64,000 bases of DNA, from contig NC_087065.1 of assembly GCF_963678635.1 (NCBI RefSeq), forward strand, positions 15,849,853-15,913,852. Reading direction: 5' to 3'. Source of the stretch: Symsagittifera roscoffensis. Taxonomy: Eukaryota; Xenacoelomorpha; Acoela; Convolutidae. This document shows positions 22,939 through 33,559 of this stretch, piece after piece. The notes beneath the pieces are model-generated. The model made no database searches, was not told where the DNA came from, and was given only the letters and a program-made list of their open reading frames with translations. The translations under genes were made by a program, and so were the position numbers. Every line of letters begins with the position of its first letter. The first letter of the stretch is position 1.

Positions 22939-23124
22939 CTAAAGGACGAATCTCGTTTCAGTTGTTTTCAAGTTGTTCTCTTCCGACAGACAAGATAATA
23001 GCGCTTTATGATCAGTGATTATTTTGAAGGGTGACCCTAACAAATAGCTCTGGTAGTGAATCACTGCCCGCACAACCGCTAACAATTCCAGCTGAATGAT
23101 ACTATATTTGAAGCTGTGCTTCAT
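22939..23124 (-). pseudogene. Gypsy RNase H domain fragment
   Basis: 61 codons with YSIIQLELLAVVRAV and FKIITDHKALL. These are the diagnostic Glu-containing helix and the TDHK/ALL strand of Ty3/Gypsy RNase H. It lies at the expected place between reverse transcriptase and integrase. Confidence 0.9.
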
Positions 23125-23519
23125 TTAAAAACGTGGATGAGATGGAAATGTGCTTCCACCTGTCAGGATGGAATTGTTCCAGGGCAGCCCCTAGTCTTTT
23201 CCTTGATGTGTCACATTTAACCCGCGTTTCTGTTCGCTCCCCCCTTTTTGTTTCATTGCATCAAATGCAAATTCATGTTTTTATTCCATTCAAATCTGGT
23301 ATGTTTTTTATGAGAGCACAAAACGGCTCCGTTGTAGCCACCATGTTCGGGATAAACTATATAAATTGATTCATTGAACCAATCAACGACCTTGTGTCCG
23401 ATATGTTTTTCAGGTCGTTTCAATTTTAGTATCAATTCCGCTTTTATTTCAACCGGTACCGTACTGGTATTTGACATTTTAAGACCCCAACCATTCGATT
23501 TCTTTCGCAAACAATGTGT

Positions 23520-23900
23520 ATTTACTCCGTTTTACTGCCGCGTTATTTTCATTCGAAATTTGGAGCAGATACCTCACCTCCCTCCCGTGGCGTTCCGCCA
23601 ACCCCCTTGTTGCTATCAGGATGTCATCCAAATAGCATGAACCCTGGCAAACGACCCACCATCACCCTGTGGAATTCATTAGGCATATCATTTAGGCCGT
23701 AGAATCCGGTTTTGAATCTATGCCCCAACGATGCTGAAATTGCATTGCCGACTAGTTTTTTTCACTCAATGGCATTTGCGAATACACGTACTTTAGATCT
23801 ATGTGAGAAAACCATATCGGGTCTGTAGTATTACCACTGATGGGTTATGCTACATGATCCACAAGCTCGTTCATGTTAGGCATCTGGTACCGATTACGAG
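23520..23900 (-). pseudogene. Gypsy reverse transcriptase, fragmented
   Basis: Minus-strand translation in shifting frames shows FSHIDLKYVYSQ (motif with the first catalytic Asp) at about 23761-23820, YGLNDMPNEF at about 23672-23702, and CYLDDILIAT, the YxDD active site, at about 23605-23637. At least two frame changes separate these blocks, so no single long frame survives. Confidence 0.85.
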
Positions 23901-24144
23901 AAATTTGATTTTAAATTAACTTGGAATTCAGAGCCAACTTGACCGATTGTCTTTTTTGCCTTCAAAACCGTAGGTAAGATAAAAAACAATCTTTGGGGCA
24001 CTTGCCTAGTCTCACAAAATGCCCATCTCGAAGTAACCCCTGGATGATTTTTTCACATGTGGCATTACGTGTATTTGCAGTCTTTTCCCTTCAACCCGAA
24101 TTGGTTGAAGTGGCTCACGAAAATGTGTTCTAACCTCGCAATTT

Positions 24145-24483
24145 TTAACGATCCTTTACATTCGATCCTTTGCGTTTTTCTGTTTGTTTTGCGCTCTTGT
24201 TCAAAATCGTCTTGATAACGAAAACCACAAATTCTTCGTCATCCTGCTCTTCCAACTTTGTAATAACTTTTGTCTCAATTTGTTTTAAGCCGTCTGCATC
24301 ATCAATTTGATTAACAGACAAGTTCTTGCAAAACCTTGCAAAATGTCCTCGACAACTATAATTCTGGCAGACAATTTTCTTTGATTTGCAATGATCCCTA
24401 TGGTTGGGTTTCAACGGTTTCCCGCAATTGTGGCATTTGTCTAACACTTGATTATTAACCGCATTGATTGGTTCAAGTTTCAC
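24145..24483 (-). pseudogene. Gypsy gag nucleocapsid with CCHC-like knuckles
   Basis: A 112-codon frame with CHNCGKPLKPNHRDHC and CQNYSCRGHFARFC, two Cys/His knuckles near residues 18-52 that bind RNA in the nucleocapsid. It is followed by a Gln/Glu/Lys-rich segment leading to pol. Confidence 0.8.
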
Positions 24484-24570
24484 ATAACTTCACTTTGACC
24501 CGCGTTACTTGGCCCTGTATTATTTGAGCGATTACCCTTAAATTTGTTTTTCCCAAATCTTGGTGTTTCT

Positions 24571-24895
24571 CTACTGACCTTTTGTACATGAGTTCACCCC
24601 CTCCCTCACAACTGCGAGAGTAAGTGCCTTTGGGCTCATTGCTTCCATACATAATTGTTTTTTGACTCTTTCATTTTTTCTTATTGAAGATAAAAATGTC
24701 ACAAACAATCGATACTTCTCGATCCTCGAAATCAGAACCACGATTAAGGTCACTCAACGCGCCAAAGAACTGTTCCAAGGCCCCCATTATCACGTTGCTT
24801 TTGGCCGAAGAAAATATTTTTTTATTTGTGATGTTCGGTTCTTTCTGAAACGTATCAGTCGACGTTTTCCACAATTCGATCAAAGTCATGTCCAA
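24571..24895 (-). pseudogene. Gypsy gag capsid-like fragment
   Basis: Two overlapping frames. They contain LEQFFGALSDLN, a following REVSIVCDIFIFN, then KNERVKKQLCMEA and LTLAVVREG. This is the pattern of the retrotransposon gag (Retrotrans_gag-like) C-terminal helices in Ty3/Gypsy. A frame change near 24690 separates them. Confidence 0.7.
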
Positions 24896-24999
24896 AATTT
24901 TGCGTTAGGGATGTTTCTGATCGAAATATCTTCGTCGATGTTTTCCCAAGGACAAAAACAATTTTGATTTCAACCGTTTATCCGCGTCTCCTCGGATCG

Positions 25000-25880
25000 A
25001 TCCTTTAATTATTCGATGCTCATCCTCCGGTTGTCGGTTTTCCGTCTCCTATCATGCTGTAATGGCCGTAGCATTCCGTGCCTCTCGATCAGTTCTTGCC
25101 TACTGATCCTCTGTTAGCTCTTAATGTAAACCTTTACTCTTTGTTATGATATATTTGATAGACGATTGGTTTGTGAACAATTTGACCGTAACGACAAAAC
25201 CAAACTGATCGAACTGGAAAGTAAAATCAGCAGGCTAATAAAAACTCTTTTTATCAGCTCAGGTTGGATTCAATCACTGAATAAGGGCATGAAAATAAAC
25301 TTAAAAAAACGTATGTCTTATGAGATTGTTTTGCATACAAATTTTTCATTGGAAAATTATTTGAAAAGACTGTCAAGTTGATCCATTGAGATATGTAATA
25401 ACTGAACAAGAGTTAAAACTGATATCTACAAAAGAATATCAAATAAAATGTGAGCTATAAATAGAATTAAACTGAGGGGGGTCAATCAGATCTTGAATTA
25501 GAAAACGTTTCAAGTTGATTTAAATTATTTTCTGACCTGGGTCAGTTTTTTGAAAGGGGCTTCTTCGATTCAATTGAATTTTTTTACTCGTTTTTTTTTA
25601 ATACTTGAAAATACAATATTATGGGCAGTTTCTGAGATTTTTGTTTGATAAATATGTAGAATCTGCTTTTGTTATGGGTAGATAAGATTATTTGAGAAAA
25701 CAAAAAAAGGAGACACCTGAGACGTGCTTAGCGGCGTAATGGTGTTCTCCCGTTTGGAAACAATTAATGTAGAACAAACTATTTAAAAAAAATTTGATGA
25801 ACTTTTCAAAAAATAGATAAATTTGAAAAAAGGTTTTGCTTATTGTTTCATTTAGCATGCCTCAGTCCAATTTTAAAAAA
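25000..25880. other. No gene seen; intron after the Gypsy element
   Basis: The expected place of the 5' LTR, but no copy of the 3' LTR start was found. A plus-strand frame of 71 codons (25166-25381) is not recognised. Confidence 0.4.
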
Positions 25881-26175
25881 TTTCTAAGAGGGATTGAATC
25901 TACGCTCGTACGTTTATAGCGTGATAGATACGTGCGTTCATTGTCTCAAATTAGCCGAATTGGCAATATCTAACCCCCCCTCCTCATAACTTTACAAAAA
26001 ATGGTCACAGGTGAAATATTTTTTAAAATTTGAGCTCAGGACAACAATACTTTTCGAATGATATGAAAAAAACCGTCAAAAAAGGCTAGTAAAAAGTTGA
26101 AGTTTGGCTGGAGAATAAAAACAATCCCGAGCACAAATACTTTGTCGTTTTCTTCGGAAGTCGGAACAAAACGAC
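25881..26175 (+). repeat. Dispersed repeat R1, copy 2
   Basis: Same block order as at 1-245: 'tggtcacaggtgaaatat', 'gagctcaggacaacaat', 'gtcaaaaaaggctagt', 'cgagcacaaatact' and 'gtcggaacaa'. It lies just downstream of the host exon at 26237-26377, within its following intron. Confidence 0.7.
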
Positions 26176-26236
26176 TAAGACTGTTTCGTTCGCATTACAT
26201 GCATGGCATAAAAATTAACTCGAGAAATTAACTTAC

Positions 26237-26377
26237 TCCGATCCGATACTTCCGCTGTCATCGAATATGAATATAATGTCCGAAGGTGGCTGGCTGCATT
26301 TCATGCACTCGGCAACTTCCTGGTCCGAACCATTCAAAAGTTTTTGAGACTTGTCCAGAAAACGTGCCCGCATTGCC
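26237..26377 (-). CDS. Host vWA gene exon 6 (start of the vWA domain)
   Basis: A 141-base exon bounded by 'gttatcag' and 'gtaagt'. It is open in the frame set by the previous exon and ends with two bases of a codon. The peptide has a Lys/Leu-rich helix, then ECMKCSQPPSDIIFIFDDSGS. The hydrophobic strand and D-D-S-G-S form the start and the metal-ion-dependent adhesion site of a vWA domain, which binds ligands outside the cell in collagens, matrilins and similar proteins. The two close cysteines before the domain are typical of an extracellular linker. The rest of the domain must lie in exons to the left. Confidence 0.85.
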
Positions 26378-27562
26378 CTGATAACAAAAAGACCACATTT
26401 TAAATTGACTGTTTCTCTCCCCCTTCTGTTATTTTTTACTTCTTCATTTTGAGTTCTTCCTCCGTTATTAAAAATGGCATATTGACTAATGGAGCCATTT
26501 AAACACATTGGTCTTCATGATTAGTTATAAAAATACTCGTTACCCTGTAAAACCGATGCTTATCTGAGGTGGTTCAAAAGATTAGATGGGATTGAGGGGA
26601 GAAAAAATTTTTGTATAAGTTGTTTTATAGAAATTTTTTACTATGTCAAACAAGTTTCGAGTGTTACAATTTGAAGATTTATGTTTCTCAAAATTGTGAA
26701 GTTTTCGAAATACCATAATCGATCCAAATGTTTAATGTGATTTTGTACGCATATACACAAGAAGTGTTTTACTAATAACTTATAATAAATATGGGACGAG
26801 AAATTCAAAATCGAACTATTATTTTTGAAGATGAAAGATTTTGATACTTGTTTGATTTGTCATATAAAAAGTCGTCGCGCCAAGAGTTTGACAGTCACGT
26901 CGCGTCAGATTCAGAACCAAATTGCATAATCTCGTCAATTGTTTTAGCCCGGAATGTATCAAAATACAGTAGCAAAAAGCCTGGAAACTTGTGAACACAA
27001 AGTCACCAAAATCTGGTTCTTTTTCCGGACCTTCGTGACTTTATAAACAGACTGTTCGGACTTCATGTCCGTATTTTCATGTCCGTCTTTTCAACTTTTA
27101 AGGACCTACGTTCAGGTTCTTACAATTTTCTAAACTTTATGCTACTTTATTATGTCGAGACATTCCGGAATAAAACTCACGGCGCGACTGTGCGTATTGG
27201 GTCTGGATCAGCATTTAGATGCTGGCGGAGCGTTATGAAACTCTGTAAAAGTATGGTATCTCGATTCGGTAAATATTTCGATTTGGAAAGTATGATATCT
27301 CGAAAATATTTAGAATAGTCAGAAGGCTCACAGTTTTTCACTAATACGAGCGAGCCTTGCTTGGGCTCCTTTTAACTTTTCTTGTTCAGACCGAGGGGCT
27401 TCTTTGTTTAGTTTGGTCTTTGAGATTAAAGTTAACTGTTCGTTGCGTTATTGGAGCTTTGTCTAGTTGTTGGGTTTGACATCTGCGCATCTGCTTGTGT
27501 ACGGTGGGGTGTGTGTTGTGTTTTTTTTTGCTGAGTTTGAAATGACTTTTTTGTATTGTATT
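26378..27562. other. Intron of the host vWA gene, no gene seen
   Basis: AT-rich sequence. 27010-27110 has repeated 'catgtccgt' wording. No element could be identified. Confidence 0.4.
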
Positions 27563-28056
27563 TTAGGCCACTGTGTTTTTTCGCATGTGTTTTAGGCAGT
27601 TGAAGTCGTCCTTCTCGCTTAGCTGACTATCTAAGAGGTGTGTCTGGTGCGACAGCTTAGTTTCTAATACGAAGAAAGCTCGTTTGTTGCGCAGCACATG
27701 GTATTTTGCAGAGGGTTTCGGCACCCTGTGCTTTTGCTCCCGTACAGCATGTCTTGTGTTGTGGTCTTTAATATGATGTGTTTTCCTATTGACGCCTTTA
27801 GGTGTGTTTTGGCCAGGCTTGCTAAGGTTCGTCATTCTGTTGCTTGCTCACCCCAAGAGGTTGTTTTCTTATTTAGATTTTCAGATTGCGGTTTTTTGTT
27901 CGTTACTCCCATGAGCTTCGCATTTACTCGCATATTGTTTTCTCTTGCGTAGTGTTTTTCAATTTGATGTGATTGAGAGTAATGACCGCGATGAAGACTC
28001 TTATATAGGTATTGGTGGTTGTCTTGCCTGTTTTGCTTTTCAGGAAAAAGTCTCAA
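27563..28056 (-). other. Two adjoining unidentified basic ORFs
   Basis: On the minus strand a 74-codon frame (27832-28056) is followed directly by a 90-codon frame (27563-27835), the stop of the first overlapping the ATG of the second. Both are rich in Lys, Asn, His and Gln and have less A/T bias than the surroundings. No domain is recognised. They could be the gag-like or ORF1-like piece of a transposon. The start-stop overlap is intriguing but may be chance. Confidence 0.25.
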
Positions 28057-28879
28057 AATTTTTTAAAAAGAACAGAAGTGCATGCACTTTTTGAGGTGAG
28101 CTCAAATTCATCTGCTTAAATTTCGTAAATTGCGCTCAACAATTACGAACATGGAATTGGAGCAAAAAACATAATCAGTTTCTATTTTCGAAGATGTTTT
28201 TTTTTCAGAATCATAGAAAAGCCCTCAAGTCGTAGTTCGGATAAAAAAGGTAGCTCAAAAAATTACTCCGTTTTTTGAGCAAACTGATTATCAGTCTCTC
28301 AATTTTTTTCTCATCGCAGTTTTTCTAAAAAGTATTTGGAGCTTAAAATCAGCAAAAACTTCCATGATTTTGGAAAAATTTGTGGAAAAAGATTTGATTT
28401 AAATTTTTTTTTTTCCAATAACAGCCTTGGTCGGACAGATGTGCTTACATACATTTCATTGTGCACTCAAATTTATATATGCACTTGTTGAGTTGATTAT
28501 ATATTCATCTGCTGAAAGTTAGGTAAAATCCACTCTCCAAATACGAACGTAGAAATGGCGAAATAAACTATGAAAAAATATCTATCTACGAAAATGAAAA
28601 TTCAATGGTTCAGTTTTTCGACTTTTTTCACAAATTGAATTTTTTTGAGGGTTAATACCATGTTTTGTTCACTTTGAAATTCAATTTTTAAAAACTATGA
28701 TTTTTCTAAGGTTTCGTTGCGATCCTTGCTCTTTTTCAACTTTCAGCTGACCATACATTGAAAATTTCATTGCGACTTAGGTCACTGCCGATGTTGAAGT
28801 CAAGGAGCGAAAATAATTACAAAAAGAAAAAAGAAAGTTATTAGTCCCAAACTTTGTTAAAGAAAACGTCTGTTTTTTC
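28057..28879. other. Intron; two related roughly 130-bp segments
   Basis: The wording 'tcatctgct...aatt/aggtaaat...caatacgaacatgg' near 28105-28195 recurs near 28505-28600, about 410 bases later, so a local duplication exists. No gene is seen. Confidence 0.4.
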
Positions 28880-29900
28880 AATGCATGTTTTGCGCTCAAA
28901 ATCTTTTTGATATTGATCATTTCATAAGCTTGATTCTATCACCTACTTTTTTGGCGATATGTGATTTACATTGACAATTTTATGTAACTTATCGCATTAT
29001 TTTGAGCTCAAAATTTGATTGAAATCGACCATTTTTTTATTTTGTTATTTAAATTTATCTCAAAATCTGTTCAACCTGATGGTTTTCTTTGAGTTTACTG
29101 AACACTTTTGCGGTCAAAAACTGAAAAAAAACGGCCTATTTTTTCATTCAATTTTTTACTCGTCTCCCCATCTCACATGATCAAAAAGTTCTTTTGCTCT
29201 TATCCACTTCACAATCCATATTTCCAATTGTTTATTTTTATAGTTGTTTTATGTGATTTCATGCCTAAATGTCTGATGCTATGAAGAAAAATAAGAAGAA
29301 AAAATTTATTCAAATAAGTAAGCTAGTTCACCATGATCCTTTCTCTCCAAATTTTCAATGTCAAAAAATATTTGCCATGTTAAATTTTTCCAAATTTTCA
29401 ATGTTAAAAATATATTTAAATATGGAGGGAAAGTGAAAAAGAGCGGTTTTACGGTGTAAACATTTTAAAAGTTGAATAACAAAACTAAATGTGTTTTTCT
29501 TGGTTTCATATTTTGATATGCCAGTTTTGTTAACAATCCGGATATCTGATCAAAGTTTTCACACATAAAAGATAGTCGGTGAGGAAAAACTCCCGTGAAC
29601 TTTTCACGTAGATTTTGCCCAATAACTGATTCAAACTGATGAATTTCTATAATTTCTTTGCATATTTTTGAGCTCAAAATCTGTTTTTTTTAGTGAACCG
29701 TCGGCTGATTTGTTACATAAAATTTTGCCCAGAATCTGGTTCTTATTGATGATTTTCTATGATTTCAATTCGTGTTTTTGAGCTCAAAATCGGATTTATA
29801 CTGAGCATTTTTTTGATTTGGTATATAAAATGTTGCCAAAAATTCGGTTCACATTGTTGAGTTTCTCTGATTTTTATTGACTTTTGTTCTGATTTTTTTG
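28880..29900 (+). repeat. Degenerate tandem repeat, 'CAAAATCTG' family, clusters 2 and 3
   Basis: Repeated units with 'gagctcaaaatctg', 'ttattgatgattttctatgatttc', 'ataaaattttgccc' and 'aattcggttcacattg' recur at about 28885-29130 and 29640-29890, with a less clear part between. The same unit is seen at 965-1250. The 29465-29677 minus-strand frame is a by-product of this repeat. Confidence 0.6.
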
Positions 29901-30558
29901 TTTTTTTTTTTGATATTTTCCTGAAAATAAATACACAAAAGTCAATTTAAAACAATTTTCCATGTTATGAATTGCGGTAAAAGGTGTCAGCGTGACCAGA
30001 TGAACAAGTTTTTACAACATTTATAACATGCCATGTGAACAAGATTCGAACAGCACTTTTTTGTTGTTTTACGAGGGGTTTAGAAACTATAAAAAGGCTA
30101 AACTTTTTGATTATTAGTTTTTAAATAACCTTTTTTCACAACTTTAGCAAAAAAAAACGACTTAAATTGATTGGTCTTCGAAAATGGATTTAAATGGATA
30201 TTAGTAACTTTTGGATGGATTTAAGTAAGTTTTGGATTTTTGGATAGATTTGAGTGAGTTGGAAAGTCCATCTAAATCGATTGAAATTGTCTTTGAAATC
30301 AATTGAAGATGGCAAAATTTCGATGCATTCTGTCAACGTAAATTTCAAGCGAAGGAGGGAAAGCGGAAAAAAACCCATAATTTTCAGAAAAAAATCAATT
30401 TAAATTGAATCGATTCAATATTTGTTTCAGTTTGTAAATCTACATTGTAAATCAATTTGGATTGTATCAATTTAAAATCTATTTCAATTAATCAAGGAAC
30501 TTTTTTAACAGTGCGGGTATAATTGCGGACGAAAATTTAAAAAAAAATGATTACCTAC
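29901..30558. other. Intron, no gene seen
   Basis: AT-rich, with repeated 'ttttggatttttggatagattt'-like wording near 30190-30260 and 'aatcgatt/aaattgaatcgatt' wording near 30380-30480. No coding signal was seen. Confidence 0.35.
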
Positions 30559-30608
30559 CCGTCATCATCATTGAGGCCAGTCATTTCCACCCAGTAGTCC
30601 CATTGTTC
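30559..30608 (-). CDS. Host vWA gene exon 5 (50 bp)
   Basis: A short exon between 'ggttatag' and 'gtaggtaatc'. It begins in phase 0 as required by exon 4 and ends with two bases of a codon that exon 6 completes. It encodes EQWDYWVEMTGLNDDD, with three aromatic residues and an acidic end. Too short to assign alone, it is supported by both splice sites and by matching phases on both sides. Confidence 0.75.
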
Positions 30609-31164
30609 CTATAACCAAGTTTAAAATTAAAATTCCAATCAAGGGTACTAAGGGTAAATTTAGATAAGCGAGTGGCGGTTGCTGTGCAGGTTGATTGTCC
30701 GACCGTTAAGCAAATTTTGGATTCAAAACGATTTTATTTTGCAACTAACTCAACTATGATACTAGATTTGTCAACTATGATACGTCAACCAGCCATCTAT
30801 TTCAAGTAGTTTGCCATGCATTTTGCAAACCAAACTCGTATTCATTCGTTTGTGAAATCTTATCAAAAAACCCTGCAGAGCTATTTTTTGATTCTGAAGA
30901 AATTTCAAACAAGAAACAAAGTTAACACCCCCCCCCCCCCCCAAAAAAAAACAAAAAAAATTGTCAGTTTGTATTCAGCCGGAGTTTGAATTTTTAGCCC
31001 TCAAAAACAGGCAATATAAGCCCGGTGTGATGTATTTAACCTAAGCTAAACGCTGGGTTGCATCCTCTAAGGTGATATATTTGAGGAGAAGGACGACAAC
31101 TTGATCTTAAAAATTATTTTTATCAAAACCAAGAAAAAATGTTCTGATATTTTTCCACTAAAGT
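30609..31164. other. Intron, no gene seen; C18 tract
   Basis: Contains a run of about 18 C at 30926-30943 followed by A-rich sequence. No gene was seen. Confidence 0.4.
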
Positions 31165-31470
31165 TGATATTCCAGCGAATTCGACCCCCTGCCGACCCAA
31201 TGGGAGTGTCCCCCTTTTGTGGTTATTTGAGATATCCATTTTTGGCTGACTGACCCCAAAACTTAACAATTGTGAGGGGGGAGCGCGCGCCGAAAAAACG
31301 CGATTTTATTGACAAAATTTTCCAAAAATGCCTAGAAACGTCTTTCCGGCCTGTTTTCTGAAAAATTTGCATAAGTCACAGAAAATTTTGTCAAAAAACG
31401 GCCTTTAAAGTGATTCGGGAGAATTCAGCTAATCAATTTGGTCGACCTAAAAAAAATAAGTTTTATTAAT
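31165..31470 (+). repeat. Partial copy of the hAT-type MITE
   Basis: Shares the order 'gaattcgaccccctgccgac', 'gatatccatttttggctgactgac', 'gggggagcgcgcgcc', 'ggcctgtttt' and 'aatcaatttggtcgacctaaaaaa' with the complete copies at 46974-47392 and 50550-50977. The terminal GCGGAT repeats were not found, so it is truncated or diverged at both ends. Confidence 0.75.
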
Positions 31471-33559
31471 CCAGTGGTAGGCCTTTGCCCAAGAATCTGG
31501 GAAAAATAATCAGAACAATTTTTGCAACCATTACCAAAAAGTTATATGATTTTGCCAAGCAACCAATTCCTGCAAAAAAGTTTTTTTCTTGAACATAAAA
31601 TGAGCCAATTACCTCGGTCTGCGATTGCGCGGGTACTGTACCATGTTTCTAAAACAGATCAATTTGATAGCAAGCAGAATTTGATATCATAATGAAGAAT
31701 CCTCAAAGAAACATGTCTGAAAATTCCACAAGGTTGTTTTTATTCTTTTTTTACTTGGTGGCTCCCAGAGACGAACAGTTAAATCTTAGTGCAGCTCAAG
31801 CTACAAAGTCTGCGGAGTCCAAATGAAGTTGCTGAAACGAAAGTCTTGCCACGGCAAAAAGGGTGAAACAATCAGCAAAAATCAATCATATCGATAATAG
31901 TTAACAATTTTACATTTGGTGCGTCTTTTGTTTGCCATCAATTTATAAATTAAACGCAACCTTAATGATTTGTTCTGGAGTCTGGTGATTCGCAACTTTT
32001 TTGCGGATTCCAGAAGTCTCCTAAAATCTTGCTTTGTTAAAAAAGTAGGGGGTAAAGAGTGACAAGAATCATTGGATGGAATGAAAAAAAGTAGAACTAC
32101 AGACATTTGACCTTATCGAAACAGTATTTTTTCTTTTTACTGGACTTGTGGCATTTGCTCAGGGGATGAAAAAAAATCGTGGAAATTGTTTTTGAGTTAA
32201 GGTTGTATTTTGAGAGAAAACTCCAAGATCGAAATATTAAGCTAATTACGTATGCACTATCATTTCACTCAAGCGCGGTGACTTGATCAAAATGCACTAT
32301 CATAGCACACAAAATTGATCCAAATTGAATTGAGGCGAACAATTTAACCCCTCTGTTTCACATTTAGTTGCAAGAAATATACTTTGTTACCTGACATCGC
32401 TTGCCTGTGGACTTTTTAAATTTCGTTGAGCTTTTCGTCAGTTAGAATATTTAGTTTTTCATCTCGATTCAGGTTTTATTTTGTCAATGACCTGGCAATT
32501 TAAACATTTCAAGCGATTTTCGCCAAGAACATTTCTGCCAAGAACATTAATTTTCAGCTTCTCAGACATTTTTATTTATTACAAACAAAAATGTACAATG
32601 AAGAACCATAGCCATTAGAAAGCTTTCAAATATCAGATTCACGCACTTTTGACCAGACCGAAGAGCTTATCCGCTGGCTGCAAACAATCGGCTAAGAAGT
32701 GGTAAGAAGCGCAACAATAAGTGTTTCCCGCTAATTCGTATTGCCAAAATTTTGATGCTCAAAAAAATTTAATTGTCTTAAACAAAGCATATTGCGTCAA
32801 TTGAACAATAATCTACATTAAAAAATCTTACTTTAAAAATTATCGGGTAAGTTATGTTTACCAAACGATTTTACTTTAGGTTGCCTGACGTGCAATCACC
32901 TTGATACGCGAGCCCGTTTTTCTTGAGGAGACACAAAGATCTTACCACTTACTCAACATCCAGGTAATATTCCGTTGATTTTCAGTTATAGTTGAATTCA
33001 GTTTTTCCTCTCACGTTTTTTTAAAGTACTATAGTAATTCAAAAAATTTATGTTGAAAAACTGAACTTTATCTGTCAGTGCTTTGATGCTAACTTAAATT
33101 GGGAGAAAAAGCGTGAAAATTGCGAGAAATAGAAAAAAAAACAAAATTCAGTCCAGCAATCAGTGGGTTTGGCCTTCGCATGTTTTGAAAACTTTAGCTT
33201 CGTTTTGGGTCATTCAAAATTTCAACTTCAAATTAAAGAAGTTCAAAAACTTTTTCGTTCAAACTCGTTTGAGTTCGTAAATCAATTACAAATTGATAAG
33301 ATTTTTAAAAAGTTTAGAGCCCATAAGATGTAATTATGAGCCCAATTTTTTCGAGAATTTTAATTAAAATTTAAAAAGAAAGATTACTTTGAGAATAATT
33401 AATTATTTGGTTTTTATCGAGTTTTTGAAGAGTTTGCTAACAACATGGAGACTGATACATTGACATTTGTCTGTACTGATATCAACACAAATGCAAATGT
33501 GAAAGTGTTTAATTTCGGATATAATTGAGCTTAAGTTTTTACTAAACGAGCAAGGAAAA
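31471..33559. other. Intron, no gene seen
   Basis: Two kilobases of AT-rich intron. Short frames such as 31882-32106 (minus, 74 codons) carry no family motif. Confidence 0.35.

Larger units (their letters stand above)
19200..25000 (-). mobile_element. Decayed Ty3/Gypsy LTR retrotransposon
   Basis: Read on the minus strand the fragments follow the Ty3/Gypsy order: capsid-like gag (24571-24895), CCHC-type knuckles (24145-24483), reverse transcriptase (about 23520-23900), RNase H (22939-23124), integrase (21162-22233), then a disordered post-integrase region (19566-21006). A polypurine tract GAAGGAGGAA at 19418-19427 is followed by TGTGGTGTAG, the start of a 3' LTR. Reverse transcriptase and integrase are interrupted by many frame changes and stops. 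The 5' LTR and exact outer ends were not identified, so limits are approximate. The element sits in an intron of the host vWA gene, same strand. Confidence 0.88.

Noticed and set aside
25000-25400. 5' LTR of the Gypsy element
   Set aside because: No stretch matches the 3' LTR start, and no primer-binding site was seen; the 5' end is probably truncated or too diverged.
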